Shown piece after piece: positions 8,311 through 16,369 of a stretch of DNA of 64,000 nucleotides (the stretch's first letter is position 1; each line of letters starts with the position of its first letter). This DNA comes from JBDIAG01 sp047974565. GTDB taxonomy: Bacteria > Actinomycetota > Actinomycetes > Actinomycetales > CAWJMD01. Where the stretch lies: contig JBKECN010000105.1 of the NCBI GenBank assembly GCA_047974565.1, forward strand, positions 40,927 through 104,926, read 5' to 3'. The position numbers and the translations under genes were made by a program. Under the pieces are notes generated by a model. The model searched no databases. It saw only the letters and a list, made by a program, of their open reading frames with translations, and was not told where the DNA came from.

Positions 8311-9726
8311 CCCGGCGCGCGTCACCGTCCCGTCGGCGACCCGGACCGGGTCGCCCAGCAGTGCGGCCGGAACGTCCTGCTCCACGGCAGCGGTGACGAT
8401 GACCTGCTCCGCTCCGGCGACGGCGTCCGCGAGCCTGGCCCGACGGCCGGTGTCGAGTTCGGCGAAGACGTCGTCGAGGATGAGCACCGGATCTCCGCCA
8501 TCGGCGTCCCGGCGCAGCAGGTCGTATCCGGCCAGGCGCAGGGCCAGTGCGAAGGACCAGGACTCACCGTGGCTGGCATAGCCCTTGGCGGGCAGACCGG
8601 CCAGCCACAGTTGAAGGTCGTCACGGTGCGGGCCCACCAAGGTCTGGCCGCGCTCGAGTTCGTCCGCGCGTACCTCGCCCAGCCGTTGGGCCATGGCGGC
8701 AGCCAGGTCGGCCCGGCTCGGCAGTGCGGCGTCTTCCCGCCGGGCCACTCCTGGCGGGGCCGCTTCTCGGGGTGCCGCAGCCAAGGCTTCCGCCGAGGCG
8801 GCATCAACGCCGCCCTCGGCAGCATCGTGGCCCTCGGGCTCGCCCCGGACGTCGGCGCCCGCGTCCACCGCGGCGGGACTGTCGTCGCCAGCCCTCGGCT
8901 CGACGGATGAGGGGTCTGCCGAAGCAGGGGCGGGGTCGAAGAGGTGCGAGGTGTCGATGAGCTGGTCGAGGCTGCTGCGATAGCCGAGCCCGGCGATGCC
9001 TTGTCCGGCGGACACGGTGCGGTAGGCCTCGTGCACCAGCGGTGCCAGCCGGTGGATCAGGTACAGCCGTGCGGCAAGCAGATCGGCGCCGTGCCGGCAG
9101 AGTTGGGAGTCCCACACCTCCAGCGTCGCCTCCACCGAGGCTCCCGCCAGGTCAGCGCTGCTGGGAGCCGCCGGCGGTGCCTGGCGACGCCCTCGACGGG
9201 TGCCGCGGGTCGAGGCCTGCCGCAGCAGCGTGTTGCGCTGGCGCAAGGCCCGCTCGTAGTCGGCGCGGACCCCGGCGAAGCGGGGCGCCAGGAGCACCAG
9301 CAGGTCATCGAGAAACCGGCGGCGGCCGTCCGGGTCGCCCTTGACCAGGGCCAGATCCTCCGGGGCGAAGAGCACCGTGCGCAGATGCCCGACCAAGTCG
9401 CGAGGCTTGACCGGCGCTCGGTTCAGCCGGGCGCGATTGGCCCGGCCGGGGGTGATCTCGACCTCGAGCATCACCTCGCGGGTCGAGTCACCGTCGGCAC
9501 GCACGACGGCGGCCCGAGCGATCGCCCGCTCGGCGCCGGCCCGCACCAAGGGGGCGTCGGTGGCCACCCGGTGGCTGGTGAGAGTGGCCAGGTAACCGAT
9601 CGCCTCGGCGAGATTGGTCTTGCCCTGACCGTTGGCGCCCACCAACGTGCACACCCCGGGAGTCAACTCGAGATCGACGCCGTGGTAGTTCCGGAAATCG
9701 GCCAGGGTGAGGTGTCGGACGTACAT
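8308..9726 (-). CDS. recF: DNA replication/repair protein RecF
   Basis: 472 residues. It is an SMC-like ATPase that binds gapped DNA and helps RecOR load RecA at stalled forks. Walker A GANGQGKTN is near residue 33. The C-terminal signature region (VGPHRDD followed by SxGE-type residues) and Walker B (LILDDVFAELD) are present. The family is usually about 370-400 residues. The excess is an Ala/Asp/Glu-rich, low-complexity insertion at about 263-338, between the coiled-coil lobe and the C-terminal ATPase part. It lies downstream of gnd and dnaN in the same orientation. A DciA/DUF721 gene and gyrB, common next genes, are absent. Confidence 0.95.
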   Translation of the reverse strand: MYVRHLTLADFRNYHGVDLELTPGVCTLVGANGQGKTNLAEAIGYLATLTSHRVATDAPLVRAGAERAIARAAVVRADGDSTREVMLEVEITPGRANRARLNRAPVKPRDLVGHLRTVLFAPEDLALVKGDPDGRRRFLDDLLVLLAPRFAGVRADYERALRQRNTLLRQASTRGTRRGRRQAPPAAPSSADLAGASVEATLEVWDSQLCRHGADLLAARLYLIHRLAPLVHEAYRTVSAGQGIAGLGYRSSLDQLIDTSHLFDPAPASADPSSVEPRAGDDSPAAVDAGADVRGEPEGHDAAEGGVDAASAEALAAAPREAAPPGVARREDAALPSRADLAAAMAQRLGEVRADELERGQTLVGPHRDDLQLWLAGLPAKGYASHGESWSFALALRLAGYDLLRRDADGGDPVLILDDVFAELDTGRRARLADAVAGAEQVIVTAAVEQDVPAALLGDPVRVADGTVTRAG

Positions 9727-9756
9727 GTGCCGGGTGCGCGGCCTGCCTGGCCGGGC

Positions 9757-10674
9757 TCAGCTCCCGCCGTCCGGTGTGGGGCCGGTGCGTGGTACCGGAT
9801 GCACGGCGTGGCCGCCGAACTGGTTGCGCAGGGCAGCCACCGCCCGCATCGCCGGCGAGTCATCCTGGCGGGAACTGAAGCGGGCGAACAGCGCGGCGCT
9901 GATCACCGGCATCGGCACTGCCTGCTCGATCGCTTCGTGGACGGTCCAGCGGCCTTCCCCGGAATCGTCCACGTAGCCGGTCAGATCGTCGAGTTCGGGG
10001 TCGGCGTCCAGGGCGCGCACCAGCAGGTCCAGCAGCCAGGAGCGCACCACGGTGCCGCGAGACCACGCCTTGAGCACGGCCGGGACGTCGCGTACCAGGT
10101 CTTTCGCCTCGAGCAGTTCGTAGCCTTCCGCGTAGGCCTGCATCAACCCGTACTCGATGCCGTTATGCACCATTTTCGCGTAGTGGCCCGCCCCGACCGT
10201 CCCGGCATGCGCGAAGCCGTCCTCGCGTGGACCCTCCGGACGCAGGGCGTCGAAGATCGGCAGGCAGTACTCCACGTCGGCGTCGGCGCCACCACACATC
10301 AGGCCGTAGCCGTACTCCAGCCCCCAGATGCCGCCCGAGACGCCGCAGTCGATGAATCCGATGCCCGAGGCGGCGAGCAGTTCGGCGTGCGAGGCGTCCT
10401 CGGTGTAGCGGGAGTTACCCCCATCGATCACCAGATCGCCGCGGCCCAGCAGAGTCGCGAGTTCGCTGATCACCCCGTCGGTGATCTGCCCGGCCGGGAC
10501 CATCACCCACACGACCTTGCGGTCGTCGCCGATCGCCTCGACCATCTCGGCCAGGGAGTCGCTGTCGCTGACCTCGGGGTTGCGGTCGTATCCGGTGACC
10601 TCGACCCCTCGCGCCCGCAATCGCTGGCGCATGTTGTTGCCCATCTTGCCCAGGCCGACCAGTCCGATGTGCAT
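9757..10674 (-). CDS. gnd: 6-phosphogluconate dehydrogenase, decarboxylating (short form)
   Basis: 305 residues, the length of the short GntZ/YqeC-like class. It oxidises 6-phosphogluconate to ribulose 5-phosphate and CO2 in the pentose phosphate pathway. The N-terminus MHIGLVGLGKMGNNM is a Rossmann fold with GxGxxG. GGNSRYTEDA (about 92) and the DCGVSGG loop (about 119) are family substrate-binding elements. It lies 47 bp after dnaN and 30 bp before recF, which suggests one transcript. A gnd gene inside the dnaN-recF cluster is a known actinobacterial arrangement. Confidence 0.93.
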   Translation of the reverse strand: MHIGLVGLGKMGNNMRQRLRARGVEVTGYDRNPEVSDSDSLAEMVEAIGDDRKVVWVMVPAGQITDGVISELATLLGRGDLVIDGGNSRYTEDASHAELLAASGIGFIDCGVSGGIWGLEYGYGLMCGGADADVEYCLPIFDALRPEGPREDGFAHAGTVGAGHYAKMVHNGIEYGLMQAYAEGYELLEAKDLVRDVPAVLKAWSRGTVVRSWLLDLLVRALDADPELDDLTGYVDDSGEGRWTVHEAIEQAVPMPVISAALFARFSSRQDDSPAMRAVAALRNQFGGHAVHPVPRTGPTPDGGS

Positions 10675-10721
10675 GGTGAACTCCTGGGTGGTGGGGGCTG
10701 GCGGTCGGGCCTGGTGCCGGG

Positions 10722-11858
10722 TCAGGCGCCGATCCGGACCGGCATGACGAGGTAGCGGTAGGCGTCGTCCGGGTCGCCCTCTGCCTCGGCCTGACCGGTC
10801 AGAACGGCGGGTTTGGTGGGCAGGGTGAACGACAGGCGAACGAAGGGATCGCTCACCGCGTTGAGTCCGTCGGTGAGGAAGTGCGGGTTGAAGGCGATGG
10901 TGATGTCCTCCCCCGACAAGGTGCAGGGCAACGCCTCGGTGGCCTGCGCGTCGTCGCCCTGGCCGGCCTCCAGGCTCACCTGCTCGGCGGTGAACGACAG
11001 ATGGACCGCCGTGTTGCCCTCGATGACCAGGGAGACCCGGCGGAGCGCTTCGACCAGGGCCGCGCGATCGACGACGGCGTAGGCGGCGGATTGAGCCGGG
11101 AAGAGCGCTTGCACCCGATCGACGGGGTAGTCACCGTCCAGCAGGAGTGAGGTGACCTCCCGGCCGTTCGCGGCGAAGCCGATGAGGTCGCGGGTGCCGT
11201 CGGTGGACAGCGAGAGCACGATGTCGCCGCCGGAACCCAGGGTTCGCGCGACCGCGGTGAGGGTGCGGGCCCGCACCAGCGCGGCCGAGTCGACTTCGGG
11301 GGAACCGGCGTTCCAGCCGACCTCGCGCATGCCGAGGCGGTACCGGTCGGTGGCCAGCAGGGTGAGCCCGTCCCCGGCCACCCGAATCCGCACCCCGGTC
11401 AGGATCGGCACCGACTCCTCACGGCTGGCCGCAATGCTCACCTGGTTGACGGCCTCGGCGAAGTCGGCCGCGGAGATCCGGCCGATCTCCTCGGGGAGCT
11501 TGGGCAGGGCTGGATAGTCCTCGACCGGCATCGCCCCGAGGGCGAACCGGCTCGCCCCGCACGTGATCTCCACCCGGGAACTCTCCTGGTGCAGATCGAC
11601 GGGCTTGTCGGGCAGGTTGCGGCAGATCTCGGCGAGCAGCTTGCCCGAGACCAGGGCCCGGCCGGGCTCGAGCACGTCGGCCGGGATCTCCACGCGGGCC
11701 GAGACCTCGTAGTCGAAGGCCGACAGCACCAGCGTGCCGTCCTCGGTGGCATCGAGCAGCAGGCCGGCCAGCACCGGAACCGGCGGCCGGGAGGGCAGGG
11801 ACCGAGCAGTCCAGGTGACCGCGTCGGTGAGGACGTCTCGCTCAACGCGAACCTTCAC
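10722..11858 (-). CDS. dnaN: DNA polymerase III beta subunit (sliding clamp)
   Basis: 378 residues from the chosen start. The protein forms the ring-shaped processivity clamp of the replicase, with three repeated domains. The N-terminus MKVRVERDVLTDAVTW and the C-terminal end YRYLVMPVRIGA are typical. I chose the GTG at 11858 over the ATG at 11885 because the sequence AAAGGAG ends 8 nt before the GTG and lies inside the longer reading frame. Homologous clamps also begin with Met-Lys-x-Arg-Val. It lies on the far side of oriC from dnaA, transcribed in the same direction. Confidence 0.96.
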   Translation of the reverse strand: MKVRVERDVLTDAVTWTARSLPSRPPVPVLAGLLLDATEDGTLVLSAFDYEVSARVEIPADVLEPGRALVSGKLLAEICRNLPDKPVDLHQESSRVEITCGASRFALGAMPVEDYPALPKLPEEIGRISAADFAEAVNQVSIAASREESVPILTGVRIRVAGDGLTLLATDRYRLGMREVGWNAGSPEVDSAALVRARTLTAVARTLGSGGDIVLSLSTDGTRDLIGFAANGREVTSLLLDGDYPVDRVQALFPAQSAAYAVVDRAALVEALRRVSLVIEGNTAVHLSFTAEQVSLEAGQGDDAQATEALPCTLSGEDITIAFNPHFLTDGLNAVSDPFVRLSFTLPTKPAVLTGQAEAEGDPDDAYRYLVMPVRIGA

Positions 11859-12288
11859 GCCGGTCACTCCTTTCGCAAATGCCATGACGGCGATCGGACG
11901 ACATGTGTCGACTCATCAGCCCAGCGGGACGCAACCCCCAGAACGGATGCCATGCGCACGACCCGGACGGGTCAGCCCACGGGTCGGCACCACGCCGAAA
12001 CACGAGTCGAACGTGACCCTACGCCCTCTGGCCGGTGGCGTGGAAACCGAGGTCGCGGGGAACGCCTTGAAGGGGCCGATCACCACGCTGGACCCGCGGC
12101 TCCCACCGCGGCAGTCGGGCACCACCCCGGCCGGGAACGACTCGGAACGATCGGGGCCGGGTGGGAAGACCGACGTGGGACGACTGGGGACGCGACGGGA
12201 AAATCATCATGAACGCTCAAGCCCCGGGTGAGGGCGACCGATGGGGATCAGGTCAGCGTGCCAGTGGACCCTCACGGCCGTCCCATCA

Positions 12289-12327
12289 GTCTGGTCGCTC
12301 GGTCTGGTCGCTGGGTCTGGTCGCTGG
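12289..12327 (+). repeat. 13-bp iterons inside oriC
   Basis: Three tandem copies of GTCTGGTCGCTSG (12289-12301, 12302-12314, 12315-12327) plus a truncated fourth. They sit about 90 bp from the first exact DnaA box and beside the least GC-rich part of oriC. They do not match the DnaA box and could bind another initiator-associated protein, or be neutral slippage. Confidence 0.6.
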
Positions 12328-12414
12328 GTCAGTTCGTCCCCAGGTTCCCCGTTTGTGGGTTGTCATTTCCTTCAGAGATAAAGAGTTCATCGTGGTCATA
12401 GGCGATGTGGACCC

Positions 12415-12423
12415 TGTGGATAA
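12415..12423 (-). promoter_or_regulatory. DnaA box (exact)
   Basis: Reverse-strand TTATCCACA, seen on the plus strand as TGTGGATAA. It is a perfect consensus box in oriC. Confidence 0.85.
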
Positions 12424-12570
12424 CAGGTGTTCTCCCAGGTCACCTGGCAGATGAGGATGGGGACGGGCGGTGGGAACCGCGGTGGACGCACCCCGTGTGC
12501 CTGTGGACGCCCTGCGTCACGGCAGTTGTTCACCGTGTCCGTCCACGTGACGTCCACCGGCATCGGTGGG

Positions 12571-12579
12571 TTATCCACC
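12571..12579 (+). promoter_or_regulatory. DnaA box (one mismatch)
   Basis: TTATCCACC, a single final mismatch from the consensus, 12 bp from the next exact box in the same orientation. Confidence 0.7.
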
Positions 12580-12582
12580 GCG

Positions 12583-12591
12583 TTATCCACA
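12583..12591 (+). promoter_or_regulatory. DnaA box (exact)
   Basis: TTATCCACA, an exact consensus box in oriC with a reversed near match (TGTGGACTC) immediately downstream. Confidence 0.85.
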
Positions 12592-12950
12592 GGGTGTGGA
12601 CTCTGACATTCGTTCGAGAAACGGTCCTCGGGGCAGGGCACCGAGAGCGCTCGAACAGGCCTGAAGGCGAGATTGACCTGAAGCACGAGCTGACCCTGAA
12701 GCCAGAGATTGACGCCGTGGTCGCCGGCGCCGCACGGGGTTCCACGTTGTCGAGCGTCCCGACAGGCCTGGGGTCCGGAGCGGGCGAGCCTGGTCTCCGG
12801 GGACGCATCGGGGTATGAGTCCGCCGTCGGGTGTGGCGAGGCCCGGTGGCCACTGCGCGGCCTCTACAACGCTCTCAATGGTCCCGCCGTCGGGTGGCGG
12901 GGCCGGCGGCCGAGCCTGAGCGGCGTGCACGGCCCTTCGCGGCCCAAGTC

Positions 12951-14798
12951 CTACTGGTTGCGGATCCGCACACCCAGTTCGGAGACATGGCGCCAGGTGG
13001 CCGGCTTCTCGGTCATCAGCTGCCGCACCTTGCGTTCGGCGTGCATCACCGTGGTGTGGTCGCGGCCGCCGAAGGCCTGCCCGATCTTGGGCAGCGACAA
13101 CTCGGTCATCTCCCGGCACAGGAACATCGCGATCTGACGGGCGGTGACGATGGTGCGTGAGCGCGACGGACCCCGGATGTCGTCCTCGCTGAGTTCGAAG
13201 TACTCGGCGGTCTTGGTGATGATGAGCGGCGCCGTGATCTCCCGACCCTGCTCCCCGATGAGGTCCTTGAGCACCAACTGGGCCAGGTCCAGGGTCACCG
13301 GCAACTTGTTGAGGCTGGCGTAGGCCGTCACCCGGATGAGGGCACCCTCGAGTTCGCGGATGTTCGTGGTGATGTTGGAAGCGATGTACTCCAGCACGTC
13401 GTCCGGGCCGTCGAGCCGGTCGGACTCGGCCTTGCGGCGCAAGATGGCGATCCGGGTCTCCAGGTCGGGCGGCTGGATGTCGGTGAGCAGCCCCCACTCG
13501 AACCGCGAGCGCATCCGCTCCTCGAAGCCGGTGAGCTGGCGCGGGGCGACGTCGGAGGTGATCACCACCTGCTTGTTCGCCTGGTGCAGGGCGTTGAAGG
13601 TGTGGAAGAACTCCTCCTGGGTCTGCACCTTGCCGTTGAGGAACTGGATGTCGTCGATGAGCAGCAGATCGACGTCGCGGTACCGCTGCTGGAAGACCGA
13701 GGCGCGATCGTCCCGGATCGAGTTGATGAACTCGTTGGTGAACTCCTCGCTGTTGACGAAACGCACCCGCATGTTGGCGTAGAGCCGCTGGGCGTAGTGC
13801 CCGATGGCGTGTAGTAGGTGAGTCTTGCCCAGCCCGGAGTCGCCGTAGACGAAGAGCGGGTTGTATGCCTGGGCCGGTGCCTCGGCGACCGCGACTGAGG
13901 CCGCGTGAGCGAACCGGTTGGACGAGCCGATGACGAACGAGTCGAAGACGTAGCGTGGATTCAGCCTGGCCGGCTCCACCGCAGGCGCCGTCCGGGCCCC
14001 CGTGGAGCGCGGCACGCCGGCCGGATCGTTGTGGCGTTCGGTCGGGCGGTCCTGGGCGGGGACCGAGGAGAGTTCTCGCCACGGCTGGGTGCCCTCGGGG
14101 CGGTCGTCGTCCGGTTCGGCTTCTTCGGCTGACCGAAGGTCCGGGGTACCCGGGCGGTGCAGGTGAGGACGGTGGTAGGCGACCGTGGGGTCGGTCTCGC
14201 CGCGGCCGGACGACGTCTCGGCGGGAGGCTCGCCCTGGCCAGCGGGGCCTGCGATGTCCGCCTGGGGAGTGATGCCCGGTGACGTCCCGCCCTGGTCCCC
14301 CCGTAGCTGGCTGCCGGGCGTCCCGGATCGAATCGACGAGAGGAATGTGTCCGACTCGGGATCAGTTTCGGAAATGTTCCGCTGAGTGGACGCTGCCGCT
14401 TCCGCCCTGTCGGAACCACGCGGCGGCGCAACGGCGTGGCTCGGCGGCTGGCTGGATGAGTGGTTCGGCTGCTGGGTGGCGGAGCCGGCCTCGGGCGTCG
14501 CCTCGGTGCGGTCGTGTCGGCTGAGCTCCTCCAGGGCCCCTGCGTCGACGATCACCCGCATCCGGACCTCGGGCTGGTCGATGCGCGGCCGCAGGATGTC
14601 CAGGATGGACTCCCGGGCGCGATCCTCGATCATCCGCTTGGTCAGGTCGTTGGGTGCCATCAGCAGGAGAGTGCCTTCGAGCAGAGCGACCGGGCGGGTC
14701 AACCGAAGAAAACCGGCTAAGGCCTCCGAGACGCCCAAGTCGTGCTCGACGATGTCCGTAACCTCAGACCACACGGCCATGAGTTCGGAACTCTCCAC
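12951..14798 (-). CDS. dnaA: Chromosomal replication initiator DnaA
   Basis: 615 residues from the chosen start. It is the AAA+ ATPase that binds DnaA boxes and melts oriC. Domain I is at the N-terminus, followed by a long hydrophilic, Pro/Gly/Ser-rich domain II of about 180 residues. Walker A GDSGLGKTH is near residue 320 and Walker B LLLIDDIQFL follows. The C-terminal DNA-binding helix-turn-helix includes GGRDHTTVMHA. I chose the GTG at 14798, preceded by GGGAGGGG with a 7-nt gap, rather than the GTG at 14843, which lies inside a DnaA box and lacks a ribosome site. The two boxes just upstream suggest autoregulation. Confidence 0.97.
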   Translation of the reverse strand: MESSELMAVWSEVTDIVEHDLGVSEALAGFLRLTRPVALLEGTLLLMAPNDLTKRMIEDRARESILDILRPRIDQPEVRMRVIVDAGALEELSRHDRTEATPEAGSATQQPNHSSSQPPSHAVAPPRGSDRAEAAASTQRNISETDPESDTFLSSIRSGTPGSQLRGDQGGTSPGITPQADIAGPAGQGEPPAETSSGRGETDPTVAYHRPHLHRPGTPDLRSAEEAEPDDDRPEGTQPWRELSSVPAQDRPTERHNDPAGVPRSTGARTAPAVEPARLNPRYVFDSFVIGSSNRFAHAASVAVAEAPAQAYNPLFVYGDSGLGKTHLLHAIGHYAQRLYANMRVRFVNSEEFTNEFINSIRDDRASVFQQRYRDVDLLLIDDIQFLNGKVQTQEEFFHTFNALHQANKQVVITSDVAPRQLTGFEERMRSRFEWGLLTDIQPPDLETRIAILRRKAESDRLDGPDDVLEYIASNITTNIRELEGALIRVTAYASLNKLPVTLDLAQLVLKDLIGEQGREITAPLIITKTAEYFELSEDDIRGPSRSRTIVTARQIAMFLCREMTELSLPKIGQAFGGRDHTTVMHAERKVRQLMTEKPATWRHVSELGVRIRNQ

Positions 14799-15259
14799 GC
14801 GGGGACCCCTCCCATCGATCAGTCTGTCCACAGAGTTATCCACAGCCTGTGGGAAGATGCGACCGCATTACCCGGGCAGGAATGGATCCGAGATGGATCT
14901 GGCTGCCGATGGGAACCGATCGCCGGACGCTACCTCGACAGCCCCGAGCGAGACAACCCAGGACCGGGAAGAATCCCAGAATCGGCGTGTCACAACGCTT
15001 CTGGAACCCTCGCAGATGGTAGTTGCCGGAGCTCGCGCTGTCGAGGGCAGAGTTCGCAGGCTCCGGCCCGAGGGCACTCCATCCCGACCGCCCGCACCCA
15101 GGTTTGCCGGTGTTGAGGCGGGTGCCGTACCGTGGTGTGTTGCTGTGTCCTGGGTGGGCCCTGCCCGGCCACCGGTTCACGAACCACCTCAGGTGCCACA
15201 GCCCCGACCTGACTGACCCCCCCGTGATGCCGACGGGGACACGATCTTGTGGAGCCGCA
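14799..15259. other. Divergent dnaA / rpmH intergenic region
   Basis: A 461-bp region carrying promoters for dnaA (minus) and rpmH (plus). Two DnaA boxes lie at its dnaA end. A weak sigma-70-like pair, TTGCCG (15104-15109) and TACCGT (15128-15133) with 18 nt between, could serve rpmH. Several short frames cross the region, but none resembles a protein. Confidence 0.5.
14824..14844 (+). promoter_or_regulatory. DnaA-box pair in the dnaA promoter
   Basis: CTGTCCACA (14824-14832, near consensus) and TTATCCACA (14836-14844, exact) lie in the same orientation 12 bp apart. They sit 26-46 bp upstream of the dnaA start, where bound DnaA would control its own transcription. Confidence 0.75.
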
Positions 15260-15397
15260 GTGAGCAAGCGAACCTTCCAGCCGAACAACCGTCGGCGGGC
15301 CAAGACCCACGGCTTCCGGCTGCGGATGCGCACCCGCGCCGGCCGCGCCATCCTGGCCAACCGTCGCCGGAAGGGCCGTAGCGAACTGTCGGCCTGA
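15260..15397 (+). CDS. rpmH: 50S ribosomal protein L34
   Basis: 45 residues, beginning MSKRTFQPNNRRRAKTHGFR and ending in the basic helix RRRKGRSELSA, the full L34 length. It is a structural protein of the large ribosomal subunit. The GTG at 15260 has TGGAG upstream. It is the first gene of the plus-strand rpmH-rnpA-yidD-yidC-jag-rsmG run diverging from dnaA. Confidence 0.97.
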   Translation: MSKRTFQPNNRRRAKTHGFRLRMRTRAGRAILANRRRKGRSELSA

Positions 15398-15416
15398 GCC
15401 CGGCGGAAGGGTCGCC

Positions 15417-15806
15417 ATGTTGCCGCGAGCCCGGCGCATCACCATCGCAGACGAGTTCACCGTCTGCGTGCGCCGTGGTGCTCGGGCCGGTACCCGAACG
15501 GTCGTGGCGCATCTGTTCGACCGCGACGCACCTGCCGCGGTCCACGAGCCGGCCCGAGCGGGTTTCATCGTGGGCAAGAGCGTCGGGAACTCCGTGATAC
15601 GACACCGGGTGGTGCGACGACTCCGGCACGTCACCGGTCCCCTTCTCGATACCCTGCCTGCAGGTGCCTTGCTAGTGATCCGAGCCCTGCCAGCAAGCGC
15701 CCGGGCCTCCAGCGCGGAGCTCGCCCGAGACTGTGCCGCCGGAATCGAGCGAGCGGGATCGCGTGCGCGGTCGTCCGCGGTAGCCGGGAGTGGTTCGCCC
15801 CGCTAG
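15417..15806 (+). CDS. rnpA: Ribonuclease P protein component
   Basis: 129 residues. The protein subunit of RNase P assists the catalytic RNA in cleaving the 5' leader of pre-tRNA. The RNA-binding signature is seen as GKSVGNSVIRHRVVRRLR (about 53-70), with an N-terminal phenylalanine strand DEFTVCVRRG. The start is an ATG 19 bp after rpmH. The C-terminus is an Ala/Ser/Arg-rich tail. Gene order is as in most bacteria. Confidence 0.95.
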   Translation: MLPRARRITIADEFTVCVRRGARAGTRTVVAHLFDRDAPAAVHEPARAGFIVGKSVGNSVIRHRVVRRLRHVTGPLLDTLPAGALLVIRALPASARASSAELARDCAAGIERAGSRARSSAVAGSGSPR

Positions 15807-15860
15807 GGCCGTTCGATGGACGAGATTGCGGGCACCAGCCCGAAGGAGAAGGAGGTGTGC

Positions 15861-16313
15861 GTGGCGACACGGCAATCGCACCTTCCCCGCACCGCACCGA
15901 GTGGATCCACCGAACCGAAGCGAACGGTCGGTACCGAGGCCGCCGGGATCAATGAGGCCGCCAGGATCGATGACGAGGTCGGTGCCGTCCGAGTTCAAGC
16001 GCGCCGGCTGCTGGCCGTGTTTGCCCGCCTCCCGCGCCTGCTCGGACTCGCGCTGGTGGGGCTGTACCAGGTACTGATCTCCCCGCTGCTGCCTCCGGGC
16101 GTGTGCCGGTTCTACCCCAGTTGCTCGCGCTACGCCTTCACCGCCATCTCCCGGCACGGCCTCGTGTGGGGAGGGTGGCTCGCGGTACGGCGCCTGGTGC
16201 GCTGCCACCCGTGGAACCCGGGCGGGGTGGACGACGTTCCCGAGCACGACTGGCGCGGCCGACCGCACCGTTGCCAGGACGCCCACCCCGACCCCGCCGG
16301 ATCCACCGGCTGA
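15861..16313 (+). CDS. yidD: Membrane protein insertion efficiency factor YidD
   Basis: About 150 residues. YidD is a small inner-membrane-associated protein that assists YidC-dependent insertion. The signature is clear: LVGLYQVLISPLLPPGVCRFYPSCSRYA, with three conserved cysteines, then HPWNPGG. I prefer the GTG at 15861 because AAGGAG ends 6 nt upstream of it; the frame extends to an ATG at 15816, which would give 165 residues. The N-terminal region before residue 45 is variable and hydrophilic. Confidence 0.92.
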   Translation: MATRQSHLPRTAPSGSTEPKRTVGTEAAGINEAARIDDEVGAVRVQARRLLAVFARLPRLLGLALVGLYQVLISPLLPPGVCRFYPSCSRYAFTAISRHGLVWGGWLAVRRLVRCHPWNPGGVDDVPEHDWRGRPHRCQDAHPDPAGSTG

Positions 16314-16369
16314 CCCGGTCGGCCACCCTGCGAGCCTGACGCCTGCCCCCCACCCCTGGAGAACTGTTC

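Larger units (their letters stand above)
11859..12950. other. oriC: Chromosomal replication origin (oriC), dnaA-dnaN intergenic region
   Basis: A 1.09-kb gene-free interval between dnaA and dnaN, the usual oriC position in actinobacteria. It contains exact DnaA boxes (TTATCCACA) in both orientations, a one-mismatch box, and further GTCCAC-type near matches, clustered at 12405-12600. Three 13-bp iterons lie at 12289-12327. The least GC-rich stretch, about 12352-12400 just before the boxes, is the best candidate for the unwinding element. The part 11886-12240 shows no gene or clear repeat. Identification rests on position and boxes; unwinding is inferred. Confidence 0.88.

Noticed and set aside
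11859..11885. ATG start for dnaN nine codons upstream
   Set aside because: The chosen GTG has AAAGGAG at proper distance, and this sequence would lie within the coding region if the ATG were used.
12405..12818. 137-codon frame across oriC
   Set aside because: It overlaps the DnaA boxes, has no protein-like features, and lies in the expected non-coding origin.
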